This document shows, in pieces, positions 1 through 9,101 of a stretch of 64,000 bases of DNA. Origin of the DNA: Phenylobacterium sp. J367 (GTDB lineage Bacteria > Pseudomonadota > Alphaproteobacteria > Caulobacterales > Caulobacteraceae). The notes beneath the pieces are model-generated. The model was given only the letters and a program-made list of their open reading frames with translations, was not told where the DNA came from and made no database searches. Made by a program: the position numbers and the translations under genes. The first letter of the stretch is position 1, and every line of letters starts with the position of its first letter. The DNA is taken from NCBI RefSeq assembly GCF_024699985.1, contig NZ_JAJONA010000001.1:4160501-4224500 (forward strand), given 5' to 3'.

Positions 1-84
1 AGGCCCGGCGGAACGGGCGTCGGCGTGCAGTTACGCGCTGGGCGCCCCGGGGGCAAGGTCGGGGGGATGCCGAGCGCCCGCGCA

Positions 85-201
85 ATTCCTCCCCATCGGG
101 GGAGGTGGATCGCCGCGGAGCGGCGAGACGGAGGGGGTCATTCCAGCCGTCCAAGCGGACCCCTCCGGCGCTTCGCGCCACCTCCCCCGATGGGGAGGAA
201 T
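85..201. repeat. Intergenic palindromic element, family A, copy 1
   Basis: This element of about 117 bp lies just beyond the lepB stop. Its ends are perfect inverted repeats of about 24 bp (left arm starts ATTCCTCCCCATCGGGGGAG). The interior carries a GGGGGTCA ... GCGGACCCC core that is shared with the element at 4163-4276. It has no coding potential. It could fold into a long hairpin in the lepB transcript and act as a REP-like processing or termination element. Bases 1-84, at the window edge, show nothing I can identify. Confidence 0.75.
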
Positions 202-204
202 GTC

Positions 205-975
205 TCAGCCGAGCGGCTTCACGACGCGGTCGAGGTTGAGGTTGAGCCAGGTCCAGGGCTTGAGGATCGAGGCGCCCGGCTTCCAGGAGATGAGCACGAC
301 GCGGGCCCGGCCGACGAGGTTCTCGTCGGGCAGGAAGCCGACGCCGCCGGCCGCCGCCGGAACCCGGCTGTCGGCGGAGTTGTCGCGGTTGTCGCCCATC
401 ATGAAGTAGTGGCCCTCGGGGACCACGAAGACCTCGGTGTCGTCGAGCGGCTGGCCCGGACCGTAGTCCTGAATCACATAGCTGCGGCCGCCCGGCAGGG
501 TCTCGCGGAACAGGTCGGCGCCGTCGGACCGCGGGTCCTCCTTGCCGGTGCGGGGCACCGCCGCGCGGGGGACCTTCACGCCGTTCAGCCAGAGCTCGCT
601 GTCGCGGATCTGGATGCGGTCGCCCGGCAGGCCGACCAGCCGCTTGATGAGGTCGGTGCGGTTGTCCAAGGGGGTCTTGAAGACGATGACGTCGCCGCGC
701 TCCGGCGCCTGGCCGAGGATGCGGCCCTCGAACAGCGGCGGGCTGAGCGGGGCGGAATGGCGCGAGTAGCCGTAGCTCCACTTGGTGACGACGATGTAGT
801 CGCCCTCGTAGAGGTTCGGCTCCATGGAGGCCGAGGGGATGGTGTAGGGCTGGAGCAGGAAGACCCGGAGCACGAGGGCGATCACCAGCGCCCAGAAGAT
901 GGTCTTGGCGACCTCCCAGGCCTCGTTGGCCGTTTCCTTCTTGCTCAAGCGATGTCCCTCCAGGCCGCCGGCCAA
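205..975 (-). CDS. lepB: Signal peptidase I (LepB)
   Basis: Inner-membrane serine protease of 256 aa that removes signal peptides from exported proteins. One N-terminal membrane segment (about residues 25-42) is followed by the catalytic box PSASMEP, with nucleophile Ser50. The general base is Lys111 in KRLVGLPGDR, and the C-terminal family box MGDNRDNSADSR is present. Length is normal for alphaproteobacterial LepB and the frame is intact. In Caulobacterales lepB usually follows acpS directly; here an oppositely oriented transporter gene and a small frameshifted gene lie between them. Confidence 0.97.
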   Translation of the reverse strand: MAGGLEGHRLSKKETANEAWEVAKTIFWALVIALVLRVFLLQPYTIPSASMEPNLYEGDYIVVTKWSYGYSRHSAPLSPPLFEGRILGQAPERGDVIVFKTPLDNRTDLIKRLVGLPGDRIQIRDSELWLNGVKVPRAAVPRTGKEDPRSDGADLFRETLPGGRSYVIQDYGPGQPLDDTEVFVVPEGHYFMMGDNRDNSADSRVPAAAGGVGFLPDENLVGRARVVLISWKPGASILKPWTWLNLNLDRVVKPLG

Positions 976-1099
976 ACGCCGGCCCTACCCCTCTAAGCCA
1001 CGCCGCGCCGAAGCGCCCGTGAAAGGTTGCTCATACGACAGGGCCGCACGGCCCGGCGCAAGGCGTGACAAACAGCCGGGCTGTGGCCATATCGCGGCG

Positions 1100-2005
1100 A
1101 TGACCCGTACCGCCGTGCCGCCGCTCCACGTCCTGCTCGCGCTCGCGGTGGTGGCGGTCTGGGGCACCAACTTCGTGGTGATCCGCTGGGGGCTGGACGA
1201 CCTGCCGCCGCTGACCTTCGCGGCGCTCAGGTTCACCTTCGCGGTCATTCCGGCGATCTTCTTCCTGAAGAAGCCGGACGTGCCGTGGCGAAACCTGGCG
1301 GCCTATGGCGTGCTGATCGGCGTCGGCCAGTTCGGCCTGCTCTACATCGCCATGACCCAGTGGATCTCGCCCGGGCTGGCCTCGCTGGTCGTGCAGATCC
1401 AGGCGTTCTTCACCATCGGCTTCGCCATGATGCTGACCGGCGAGCGGATCCAGCGGTTCCAGTATGCGGCGCTGGGCCTCGCCGCCATCGGGCTCGCGTC
1501 GCTGATGATCCACGCCACGTCGGACGCCAAGCCGCTGGGCATCGCGCTGGTGCTGGCCGCGGCGCTCGGCTGGGCCGGCGGCAACACGGTGGCCCGCCAG
1601 GCCGGGCCGGTGAACATGCTGGCCTATGTGGTCTGGGCGTCGATCTTCTCGGCGCCGCCGCTGTTCGCGCTGGCCTTCATCTTCGAGGGCTGGCAGCCGG
1701 TGACCCACGCCATCGCGAACGCCGACGCCGGCGCCTGGGCCGCCGTGCTCTGGCAGTCGGTGGGCAACACCATCTTCGGCTACACCGTCTGGGCGTGGCT
1801 GCTGGCCCGCTATCCGGCGGCGACCATCGCGCCGCTGTCGCTGCTGGTGCCGGTGTTCGGCATGGGGGCGTCGACCCTGCTGCTGGGCGAATCGATGACG
1901 CCCTGGAAGCTCGGCGCCGCGGCCCTGGTGCTCGCGGGCCTGGCGCTCAACACCCTGTGGCCGGCCTGGAAGCGGCGGATGATGATGTCGGGCGAGCCGG
2001 CGTAG
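1100..2005 (+). CDS. EamA/DMT-family transporter, probable metabolite exporter
   Basis: Integral membrane protein of 301 aa with about ten hydrophobic segments and two EamA repeats. The start MTRTAVPPLHV is chosen because the 67 codons upstream in frame are charged and proline-rich and lie in the lepB promoter region. The WGTNFVVIRWGL segment resembles the cysteine/O-acetylserine exporter branch (EamA/YdeD). The actual substrate is unknown. It is transcribed divergently from lepB. Confidence 0.88.
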   Translation: MTRTAVPPLHVLLALAVVAVWGTNFVVIRWGLDDLPPLTFAALRFTFAVIPAIFFLKKPDVPWRNLAAYGVLIGVGQFGLLYIAMTQWISPGLASLVVQIQAFFTIGFAMMLTGERIQRFQYAALGLAAIGLASLMIHATSDAKPLGIALVLAAALGWAGGNTVARQAGPVNMLAYVVWASIFSAPPLFALAFIFEGWQPVTHAIANADAGAWAAVLWQSVGNTIFGYTVWAWLLARYPAATIAPLSLLVPVFGMGASTLLLGESMTPWKLGAAALVLAGLALNTLWPAWKRRMMMSGEPA

Positions 2006-2020
2006 CCCGCGGACCTCGGA

Positions 2021-2300
2021 CTACTTCGTGGAGCCGTCCGGGAGCGTGAGCGTGCTCTCGGTGACGCCGCCCTGCTCGATGGGGGACGCCCAGGTAGCGC
2101 ATCACGCCGCCGGTGAAGCTGATGTCGGTGACGGCGACGGCGTTGTCGCGCCGCAGCTTGCTGGCGTCGCCGAGCGTCAGATGCAGGCGCATGTCCTCGG
2201 CCTTCACGCCCTCGGCCACGGCGGCCTCGATTTCGTAGCGGAAACGCTCTGCGGGCGTCTTGCCGGGACGGCGGGCGGGTGCGGGACGTGTCTGGGTCAT
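2021..2300 (-). CDS. Small conserved hypothetical protein (frameshifted)
   Basis: The protein starts MTQTRPAPARRPGKTP, and the frame runs to about position 2083. There a run of five G (+ strand) breaks it. Reading four G gives ...RYLGV-PIEQGGVTESTLTLPDGSTK and a stop at 2021, about 92 aa in all. The 280-bp length is one base over a multiple of three, which fits a single insertion. There is no signal peptide or membrane segment. I do not recognise the family. It lies downstream of acpS on the same strand. Confidence 0.55.
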
Positions 2301-2365
2301 TCGCCAAGCTAGCACGACATGCCGCCCGAACCGGCACTTTCTTGGCAAGCTGCGCAATAATGGCG

Positions 2366-2762
2366 CTAGGCCGGCAGGGCCTCGATGATCACGAAGGCCT
2401 GGGCGTAGGGGTGGTCGTCGGTCAGCGAGACGTGGATCACCGCCTTCATGCCGGGGGCGTGATCTCCTCCAGCCGCTTCAGGGCCCCGCCGGTGAGCGCC
2501 ATGGTGGGCTGGCCCGACCGCATGTTGACGACCCCCATGTCGCGCCAGAAGACGCCGCGGCGCATGCCGGTCCCGAGCGCCTTGGCGCAGGCCCCTTGGC
2601 GGCGAAGCGCTTGGCGTAGCTGGCGGCGGCGTCGGCCTTCCGGTCGGAGCGTGTGCGCTCCAGCTCGGTGAACACCCGGAAGCGGAAGCGGTCGCCGAAG
2701 CGGTCCAGGCTGGCCTGGATGCGGCGGATGTCGGAGAGGTCGGAGCCCAGGCCGAGGATCAC
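2366..2762 (-). CDS. acpS: Holo-[acyl-carrier-protein] synthase (AcpS), two frameshifts
   Basis: Transfers 4'-phosphopantetheine from CoA to acyl carrier protein. The GTG start overlaps the pdxJ stop (GTGA). The N-terminus ILGLGSDLSDIRRIQ carries the metal-binding Asp, and FTELERTRSD...YAKRFAAKEA is the second motif. Two single-base losses, near 2600 and in a G run near 2465, break the frame. After correction the protein continues KALGTGMRRGVFWRDMGV and ends with VSLTDDHPYAQAFVIIEALPA, 132 aa. The length is two bases short of a multiple of three, as expected. Confidence 0.9.
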
Positions 2763-3529
2763 GCCGCGAGCACCGATCTGGCTTCGTCCATCAGGGTGCG
2801 CATCCGCTGGATGGCGGGGCCGAGGCCGATGAAGATCGCCTCGCCGATCAGGAAGTGGCCGATGTTGAGCTCCATCAGCTCGGGGATGGCGGCGACGGGC
2901 TTCACCGTCTCGTAGTCGATGCCGTGGCCGGCGTGGACCTCGAGGCCCAGGGCGGCGGCCTCGCGCGCCGCCGCCTTCAGGCCCTCCAGCAGCTCGGGCG
3001 CGCGGGGGTCGCGATGGCGGACGGCCTCGCAGTAGGCGCCGGTGTGCAGCTCGACCACCTGGGCGCCCACGGACTTCGCGGCGGCCACCTGGGCGGGGTC
3101 GGCGTCGATGAAGCAGGAGACGCGGATGCCGGCGGCGGCGAGACGGCCGACGACGGGGGCGATCTTGTTGTGGCCGCGGACCACGTCGAGGCCGCCCTCG
3201 GTGGTGACCTCCTCCCGCCGCTCCGGCACCAGGCAGGCGGCGTGCGGCAGGTGGGCGAGCGCGATGGCCTCCATCTCGGGCGTCACGGCGCACTCGAAGT
3301 TCAGCGGGCGGCCGCGGCGGCGGCAGATGACGGCGAGCGCGTCGATGTCGGCGTCGGAGATGTGGCGGCGGTCCTCGCGCAGGTGGGCGGTGATGCCGTC
3401 GGCGCCGGCCGCCAGCGCCACCTCGGCGGCGCGCATGGGGTCGGGATAGCTCTCGCCGCGCGCGTTCCGGACCGTGGCGACGTGGTCGATATTGACGCCG
3501 AGGCGGAGGAGCGAGGCCGCGGCCGTCAC
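2759..3529 (-). CDS. pdxJ: Pyridoxine 5'-phosphate synthase (PdxJ)
   Basis: Condenses 1-deoxyxylulose 5-phosphate with aminoacetone 3-phosphate, the last ring-closing step of DXP-dependent vitamin B6 synthesis. The full-length protein (256 aa, TIM barrel) has the family start LRLGVNIDHVATVRNARG and the motifs HLREDRRHI and ELHTGAYCEA; HAGHGIDYE lies near the C-terminus. The GTG start overlaps the pyrE stop (GTGA), and its own stop overlaps the acpS GTG in the same way. The frame is intact. Confidence 0.97.
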   Translation of the reverse strand: MTAAASLLRLGVNIDHVATVRNARGESYPDPMRAAEVALAAGADGITAHLREDRRHISDADIDALAVICRRRGRPLNFECAVTPEMEAIALAHLPHAACLVPERREEVTTEGGLDVVRGHNKIAPVVGRLAAAGIRVSCFIDADPAQVAAAKSVGAQVVELHTGAYCEAVRHRDPRAPELLEGLKAAAREAAALGLEVHAGHGIDYETVKPVAAIPELMELNIGHFLIGEAIFIGLGPAIQRMRTLMDEARSVLAA

Positions 3530-4110
3530 TTCTTCAGCCTCTTCGACCCCGGCTCCTCGGCCGGCAGGGCGGCGAGTTCCGGCGGGATCTCATCCGGCGC
3601 GTAGGACGGCACGTCGACGGTGGCCAGGGCCACCAGCGGGAAGCCCACCTCGGCCCGGCCGCCGGAGCGGTCGACGATGCAGGCGCAGCAGAGCACCTCC
3701 CCGCCGGCCTCGGCGATCGGCTCGACCGCCTCCTTGAAGGAGCCGCCGGTGGTGATCACGTCCTCGACGACCACAACCTTGGCGCCCGGCGCGATCGTGA
3801 ACGCCCGGCGCAGGCGGAACCGGCCGTCCTCGCGCTCCACGTAGATCGAGGGCACGCCGAGCGCGCGGGCGACCTCGTAGCCCGGGATGATCGCGCCGAC
3901 CGCGGGGGCGACGATGACGTCCGGCTTGCCGAACTGCGCCACGATCTTCTCGGCCAGCGCCTTGCAGAGCCGTTCCGTGCGGTCGGGATACTGGAAGACC
4001 AGGTTCTTCTGCAGGAACATCGGCGAGTGCCGGCCCGACGCCAGGATGAAATGGCCTTCGCGCAGGGCGCCGGCGGCGCGGAACTCGGAGAGGACGTCTT
4101 CGGTGTTCAT
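3526..4110 (-). CDS. pyrE: Orotate phosphoribosyltransferase (PyrE)
   Basis: Makes orotidine 5'-phosphate from orotate and PRPP in pyrimidine synthesis. The protein has 194 aa. The PRPP-binding loop reads VVVVEDVITTGGSFKEA, and the N-terminal part has ILASGRHSPMFLQKNLVFQYP. It is first of the translationally coupled run pyrE-pdxJ-acpS. A palindromic element separates it from the (p)ppGpp synthetase gene downstream on the forward coordinate. Confidence 0.97.
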   Translation of the reverse strand: MNTEDVLSEFRAAGALREGHFILASGRHSPMFLQKNLVFQYPDRTERLCKALAEKIVAQFGKPDVIVAPAVGAIIPGYEVARALGVPSIYVEREDGRFRLRRAFTIAPGAKVVVVEDVITTGGSFKEAVEPIAEAGGEVLCCACIVDRSGGRAEVGFPLVALATVDVPSYAPDEIPPELAALPAEEPGSKRLKK

Positions 4111-4162
4111 GTCACCGGAGATAATCGGGTTTGGCGCGGGGCGGAAGATCAGGCGGCCAAGT

Positions 4163-4276
4163 TGCTCCCCTCTCGGGGGAGCTGTCAGCGAAGCTGACTA
4201 AAGGGGGTCAGACCAACCGTCGGGGCGGACCCCCTCCACCCCCTTCGGGGTCCCACTCTCCCGATGGGGGAGGAAT
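4163..4276. repeat. Intergenic palindromic element, family A, copy 2
   Basis: This element sits between rsh and pyrE. It shares the interior GGGGGTCA ... CCGTC ... GCGGACCCC core and the right end CGATGGGGG-AGGAAT with the copy at 85-201. The left arm has diverged (CTCCCCTCTCGGGGGAG). It fills most of the gap and has no coding potential. It probably separates the transcripts of the two flanking genes, but no T-tract terminator is present. Confidence 0.7.
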
Positions 4277-4280
4277 TGGG

Positions 4281-6503
4281 CTACCCCTTCACCCGGTCGA
4301 CGGTTTCCACGGACGGGTTCGCCCTGAGCGCGGCGGCGATGTGGGTCAGGTGTTTCGCGTCGTTGACGTCGACGTCGAAGTCCACGTCGTAGAAGTCGGA
4401 CTGCCGGTGGTGCATCTTCAGGCCGACGATGTTGCCGCCGGCCTCGCCGATGATGGTGCAGACCTGGCCCAGCACGCCCGGGGCATTGCGGACGGTGGCG
4501 GTGAGCCGGGCGCGGGCGATGGAGTTGCGCTCGGCCTCGGGCGTCCACTGCAGGTCGCGCCACAGCTCCTCGCGGTCCTCGAAGGCCTCCAGCCGCTCGC
4601 AGTCGATGGTGTGGACCGTCAGGCCCCGGCCGTCGCTCTCCAAGATGCCGACGATGCGGTCGCCGGGCACGGGGGAGCAGCACTCGCCGAAGTGGATCGA
4701 GACGCCGGGGGTGAGCCCGCCGCCGCGGACGTAGAGCTTGGCGGCCTTGCCGTCCTCGATGCGCCGGCGGGCCGACGCCGCCTCGCGCTCGACGGCCTTG
4801 AGCCCCGGGAAGACCGCCTCCAGCACCTGGGGCGGCGAGACCCGGCCGCGGCCGACGGCTTCGAAGAGGTCGTCCTCTGTGGCCACGGCGAAGCGGTCGA
4901 GGGCAGGCCGGAGGGAAACTTCCTTGCGGCTCTTGCCGGCGCTCTCGAAGGTCTGGTCGACGGTGGCGCGGCCGAGGCGGATGAACTCCTCCTTCTCCGT
5001 CTGGCGGATGTGCCGGCGGATGGCGGAGCGGGCCCGGCCGGTGACGGTGAGCGAGCGCCAGTCGGGCGGCACCACGGGCTTGCCGCCGCGGGATCACCTC
5101 CACCACGTCGCCGTTGGAGAGCACGGTCCTGAGCGGCTTCAGCTCGCCGTTGATCTTGCAGCCGATGGCGGTGTCGCCGATGTCGGTGTGGACGGCGTAG
5201 GCGAAGTCGAGCGGCATGGCCCCGCGCGGCAGGCTGACCAGCTGGCCCTTGGGCGTGAAGACGAACACCTGGTCGAGGAACATCTCGAGCTTGGCGTGCT
5301 CGACGAGCTCCTCGGCGTCGCCGCCGTGCTCCAGGACCTGGACGAGGTGGCGCAGGTTGACCAGCGGGTCGCGGCCGCCGGCCTCCTTCTGGGCCTCGAC
5401 GTCGAAGCCGTAGGACTGGTCCTTGTAGCGCCAGTGGGCGGCGACCCCCTCCTCCGCCACCCGGTCCATGGCCTCGGTGCGGATCTGCATCTCGATGCGC
5501 ATGCCCTTGGGGCCGACGACGGTGGTGTGGAGCGAGCGGTAGTTGTTCCGCTTCGGCGTGGAGATGAAGTCCTTGAACCGCTCGGGCACCGACGGCCAGG
5601 CGCGGTGGATGACGCCGAGGGCCCGATAGCAGTCCTCCTCGGTGTCGACGATCACCCGGAAGGCATAGATGTCGGAGAGCTGGGAGAAGCCGATCGACTT
5701 CCTCTGGAGCTTCCGCCAGATCGAATAGGGGTGCTTCTCGCGGCCGAAGACGCGGGCCGGGATGCCGCCCGTGTCGAGGCGCGAGGCGACCTCCCTGGCT
5801 GACCATGGCGACGGCGCCCGCCCTGCTCGTGGCGCAGCACGTCGAGCCGGCGGTAGATGGCGTCGCGGGCCACCGGGTTGAGGTGCTCGAAGGCGAGCTC
5901 CTCCAGCTCGGTGCAGATGCGGTGGACGCCGATGGAGCGGGCCAGCGGAGCGTAGATGTCGAGGGTCTCGCGCGCGATCCGCTCCCGCTTGGCGGGGCTC
6001 TTGATGAAGTGGAGCGTGCGCATGTTGTGGAGCCGGTCGGCCAGCTTCACGAGCAGGACGCGCACGTCCTTGGAGATCGCCAGGATGAACTTCCGGAGGT
6101 TCTCCGCCTGGCGGAGATGCTCGGAGGAGAGCTCCAGCTTGGACAGCTTGGTGACGCCCTCGACCAGCTCGCCGATCTCGGGGCCGAACAGCTCCTCGAT
6201 CTCCTTGCGGGTGACCGGGGTGTCCTCGATCACGTCATGCAGGAGGGCGGTGACGATGGTCTCGGTGTCGAGGCGGTAGTCGGTGAGGATGCCCGCCACC
6301 TCGATGGGGTGGGCGAAGTAGGGGTCGCCGGACGCCCGCTTCTGCGCGCCGTGCATGCGCATGGCGTAGACGTAGGCGCGGTTGAGCAGCGCCTCGTCGG
6401 CGGTGGGGTCGTAGGAGCGGACCTTCTCGATCAGCTCGAACTGGCGGAGGAACTTGGGGCGCTTCGCCGCCGCGCCGATGGCGGACGGCGGCTGGGCGTC
6501 CAA
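4281..6503 (-). CDS. spoT: Bifunctional (p)ppGpp synthetase/hydrolase (RelA/SpoT), three frameshifts
   Basis: Long RSH protein that makes and degrades the stringent-response alarmone. The HD hydrolase region has YFAHPIEVAGILTDY and TALLHDVIEDT. The synthetase region has DIYAFRVIVDTEEDCYRALG and YRSLHTTV. A TGS domain follows (DQVFVFTPKGQLVSLPRGA), and the protein ends in an ACT domain. Two extra bases near 5800-5825 and one near 5090 break the frame. The three insertions make the total length a multiple of three (740 aa), normal for the family. It lies 59 bp downstream of rpoZ, a conserved arrangement. Confidence 0.95.
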
Positions 6504-6562
6504 GGTTACGGCGGCGGGTTTGACCGCCGCGGGAGCAGTGAGAGGGTCTGCGCCTTCGGGGC

Positions 6563-6922
6563 TCAGTACCGCTCCTCCTGACCGCCGTCGCGGTCGCTCT
6601 GCAGGGCGCGAACGAGCTCGAGCTCGCTCATCTGCATGTGGGTCGGGTCGGCCAGCAGGGCCAGGGTCTCGGCCTCTTCCTCGGCTTCCGAGCGCTCGTC
6701 GACGCGCTGCAGCGAGGCGATGACGCTTTCCTTCAGCTCGTCGCCGTCCACCACGTCGTCGGCGATCTCGCGAAGCGCCACGACCGGATTCTTGTCGTTG
6801 TCGCGGTCGACCAGGATCTGCGAGCCGGCCGAGATGGCGCGGGCGCGATGGGCCGACAGCAGAACCAGCGAGAAGCGGTTCGGCACTTTTTGGATGCAGT
6901 CTTCGACGGTGACGCGAGCCAT
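6563..6922 (-). CDS. rpoZ: RNA polymerase omega subunit (RpoZ)
   Basis: Small subunit (119 aa) that assists RNA polymerase assembly and forms part of a ppGpp-binding site. MARVTVEDCIQKVPNRFSLV and the motif AHRARAISAGSQILVDRDNDKNPVVALREIAD are diagnostic. The frame remains open far upstream, but this ATG matches the conserved N-terminus. The C-terminal half is acidic (ERSEAEEEAETLA). It is followed by the ppGpp synthetase gene. Confidence 0.97.
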   Translation of the reverse strand: MARVTVEDCIQKVPNRFSLVLLSAHRARAISAGSQILVDRDNDKNPVVALREIADDVVDGDELKESVIASLQRVDERSEAEEEAETLALLADPTHMQMSELELVRALQSDRDGGQEERY

Positions 6923-7026
6923 GGATATCTCTTGCGGGAGGATAGAACCGGCGAAAATAGAGGTTCGGGCGCCATTGTGCAACGCCGCATAGCGGGTCGG
7001 GGCGTCGCGGGCCAGGGACCGGCCGG

Positions 7027-7453
7027 TTACGCCACCATCGAGGGCGCGGCCTCGGCCGCCTCGCCGACCCACAGGACCTCGATCAGGTGCGGCCGGCCGC
7101 CGGCGCCCGGTCCAGCCGAAGGTGTCGCCCTCGGAGAGGCCGAGAAGCGCCGCGCCGACCGGCGCGGCGACGGAGAGCCGTCCGGCGTCGATGTCGGCCG
7201 TGTCCGGCAGGGTCAGCTCCACGCGGCGGCCGCGGCCGGTCAGCAGGTCGCGATAGTCCACGAGGGAGCCGATGCGGACGAAGCGGGCGGCGCCGGCGCG
7301 GGGCGCGGCGACCACCCGGGCGCGGTCGAGCTCGCGCGCCAGCAGGGCCGCGCCCTCGGTGTGGAAGTGCTCGGCGATCGGCGCGAGGCGATCGTAGTCC
7401 GCCTGGGTCACGCGGACCGGCGGGGTCTTCTGGGAATGGGCGCCAACAGACAT
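7027..7453 (-). CDS. GreA/Rnk-like transcription factor (frameshifted)
   Basis: Starts MSVGAHSQKTPPVRVTQADYDRLAPIAE, then a C-terminal GreA/GreB FKBP-like domain (RIGSLVDYRDLLTGRGRRVELTLP ... PVGAALLGLSEGDTFGW). One extra base near 7105 breaks the frame. Corrected, it ends GRPHLIEVLWVGEAAEAAPSMVA, 141 aa in all. The short N-terminus fits Rnk-type RNA-polymerase secondary-channel proteins better than full GreA with its long coiled coil. It lies immediately upstream of rpoZ and the ppGpp synthetase gene, so all three relate to polymerase control. Confidence 0.8.
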
Positions 7454-7752
7454 GGCGTAAGCTCCTTCGCGCCGGCCGGCCAGGCCGGGGCGCGTCTTGT
7501 CGAGATCTCCGCCTGAAACGGCGAAGATCAGTGTTGAAAAGGGAAAGTGATCATCATGCGGCTGCGCGGATTTGCGCGCCGCTATCGATCAGATTTCAGG
7601 TTCCGAAGAGGTAGACCCCGGCCCTGCGCGCTTGCGCAATACGGACCAGGGCTCAGTGGCCTGCGACCAGGCGACCGGCGTGATGCGTTCGACGCTTTCG
7701 GATGTGCGAACTACACATGGCAGAACCAAGATGTGGTCGCGACGCCGGAATG
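7454..7752. other. Non-coding gap of about 300 bp
   Basis: No convincing gene is seen here. Two overlapping open frames on the + strand, from about 7547 and 7572, have no recognisable domain and run antisense into the neighbouring membrane-protein gene. The GC content drops locally around 7520-7600, so the gap may hold the promoter of the GreA/Rnk-like gene. An undetected small RNA cannot be excluded. Confidence 0.4.
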
Positions 7753-8081
7753 TCAAATCCCGGCGGCGCGGCGCCGCCAGGCCCAGCGCCCCATAACCCC
7801 CGCCGCGGCGCCGGCCAGCAGGAGCGGCCAGGCGGCCTGGGCGAGGCGCAGCGTGGCGAGGGCGGAGCCGGCGAGGACCTCCCTGCCCCCGCCGGTCCGG
7901 AGCCTTCCAGGCGGGTGACCAGGAAGGTCCCGGCGGCGGCCAGGAGGAACCAGCCCCCGGCGCAGGCGGCGAGCCCCCAGACGAGGCCCCGGCCGCCGAA
8001 GCGGCCGGTGAGCCAGGCGAGCGCCAGGGCCTCGCCCACGAGGGCGACCTGCAGCCACAGCGGCGCCTGGACGAGGCTCAC
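7753..8081 (-). CDS. Small integral membrane protein (frameshifted)
   Basis: Starts with a GTG that overlaps the stop of the YCII-like gene (GTGA). The N-terminal part has two hydrophobic segments (QVALVGEALALAWL and LVWGLAACAGGWFLLAAAG). A missing G in a run of five near 7885 breaks the frame. Corrected, it continues GREVLAGSALATLRLAQAAWPLLLAG and ends WAWRRRAAGI, 109 aa. It probably has three or four membrane spans. I do not recognise the family. It is probably co-transcribed with the gene upstream. Confidence 0.6.
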
Positions 8082-8503
8082 GCGGAGGCGCCGCCCACGC
8101 CGACGGCGGCGGCCTTGGCCTGCAGCTCGTCGTCGAACACCTCGAAGTCGCTCATCTCATAGACCCGGCGGATCTCCAGGACGAGGCCGTCGCCGCCGTC
8201 GCACTCCGCGGGCCATCTGCGCGCCCATTCCATGACCTGCTCCAGGCTGTCGGCCTCGACGAGAGTATAGCCGGCGAGCAGCTCCTTGGTCTCCGCGAAG
8301 GGGCCGTCGAGGGTGATCGGCTTGCCGCCCTTCCACTGCAGCCGGACACCGGTAGCGCTGGGGTGCAGGCCGTTGCCGTCGAGGATCTTCAGATGGCGGC
8401 CCATCTCCTCGTGGTAGGCCATCATCGTCTCGGCTAGCTCGCGGCTCGGCTGCATGCCGGCCTCGGTGTCGGCGTCGGCCTTGCGGATGATCATGAAGCG
8501 CAT
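8078..8503 (-). CDS. YCII-related (DGPF) domain protein
   Basis: Cytoplasmic protein of 141 aa starting MRFMIIRKADADTEAGM. The family signature LDGPFAETKELLAGYTLVEADSLEQVMEWARRWP is clear. The biochemical role of this ferredoxin-like fold family is mostly unknown. Some members sit beside ECF sigma factors, but none is adjacent here. The start was chosen 13 codons inside the longest frame because the family begins at MRFM. Confidence 0.85.
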   Translation of the reverse strand: MRFMIIRKADADTEAGMQPSRELAETMMAYHEEMGRHLKILDGNGLHPSATGVRLQWKGGKPITLDGPFAETKELLAGYTLVEADSLEQVMEWARRWPAECDGGDGLVLEIRRVYEMSDFEVFDDELQAKAAAVGVGGASA

Positions 8504-8581
8504 GTTCGTCTCCCGTTGGCGGGCCCCGCTCGGCGCCCTCAAGGCCAGGACGCCCGAGAGTTCAGCACCCCGACATTTTCG

Positions 8582-9085
8582 TCAAAGGGGCCAAGCGTCG
8601 GTTCCCACGGTCGCGGACTTCGCCAGGTCGAGGGCTGTGCTGCCCAGCAGCGGATGGCGCCACTCCGGCAGGATCTCGGCGAGCGGGCCCATGACGAACA
8701 GCCGCTCGTGGGCCCTCGGGTGCGGCAGGGTCAGCTCCGGCGTCTCCAGCACCTGGCGGCCGTAGGCGACGAGGTCGAGGTCGAGGGTGCGGGGCGCGTT
8801 TTTCACGCCGCGCGTCCGGCCCAGCAGGCCCTCGAGGCGCAAAAGGCTCTCCAGCACCGCTTGCGGGCCCCGGTCCGCCTCGACAATCGCGATTCCGTTG
8901 CGATACTCAGGCGCAGAGGGGTCGGGCCAGGCGGCGGAGCGCCACCAGCCGGATCTCGCCAAGACAGGCAATCCCGCCTGAGGGAACAGCGCCAGAGCCG
9001 CTTCGAGCAGCGCCTCCGACGAGGCGAAACGACCCGCCAGGTTGCCGCCGAGCGCCACGATCACCGCATCCTCAGGCCGGACCAT
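8582..9085 (-). CDS. folK: 6-hydroxymethyl-dihydropterin pyrophosphokinase (FolK)
   Basis: HPPK (167 aa) activates 6-hydroxymethyl-7,8-dihydropterin with ATP for folate synthesis. The ordered motifs are ALGGNLAGRFASSEALL, YRNGIAIVEAD, the signature RTLDLDLVAYG and LPHPRAHERLFVMGPLAEILP. The frame is intact. It is divergent from the NYN-domain gene, with only 16 bp between start codons, so their promoters must overlap or lie inside the genes. Confidence 0.95.
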   Translation of the reverse strand: MVRPEDAVIVALGGNLAGRFASSEALLEAALALFPQAGLPVLARSGWWRSAAWPDPSAPEYRNGIAIVEADRGPQAVLESLLRLEGLLGRTRGVKNAPRTLDLDLVAYGRQVLETPELTLPHPRAHERLFVMGPLAEILPEWRHPLLGSTALDLAKSATVGTDAWPL

Positions 9086-9101
9086 CAGGAACTTCGTCTC
9101 T

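Noticed and set aside
899..1099. N-terminal extension of the EamA transporter upstream of 1100
   Set aside because: The 67 added codons are Arg/Pro-rich, have no membrane character and overlap the lepB start region.
7547..7918. Small + strand gene in the gap near 7.5 kb
   Set aside because: Low-complexity Arg/Pro/Ala product, antisense to a membrane-protein gene, no recognisable domain.
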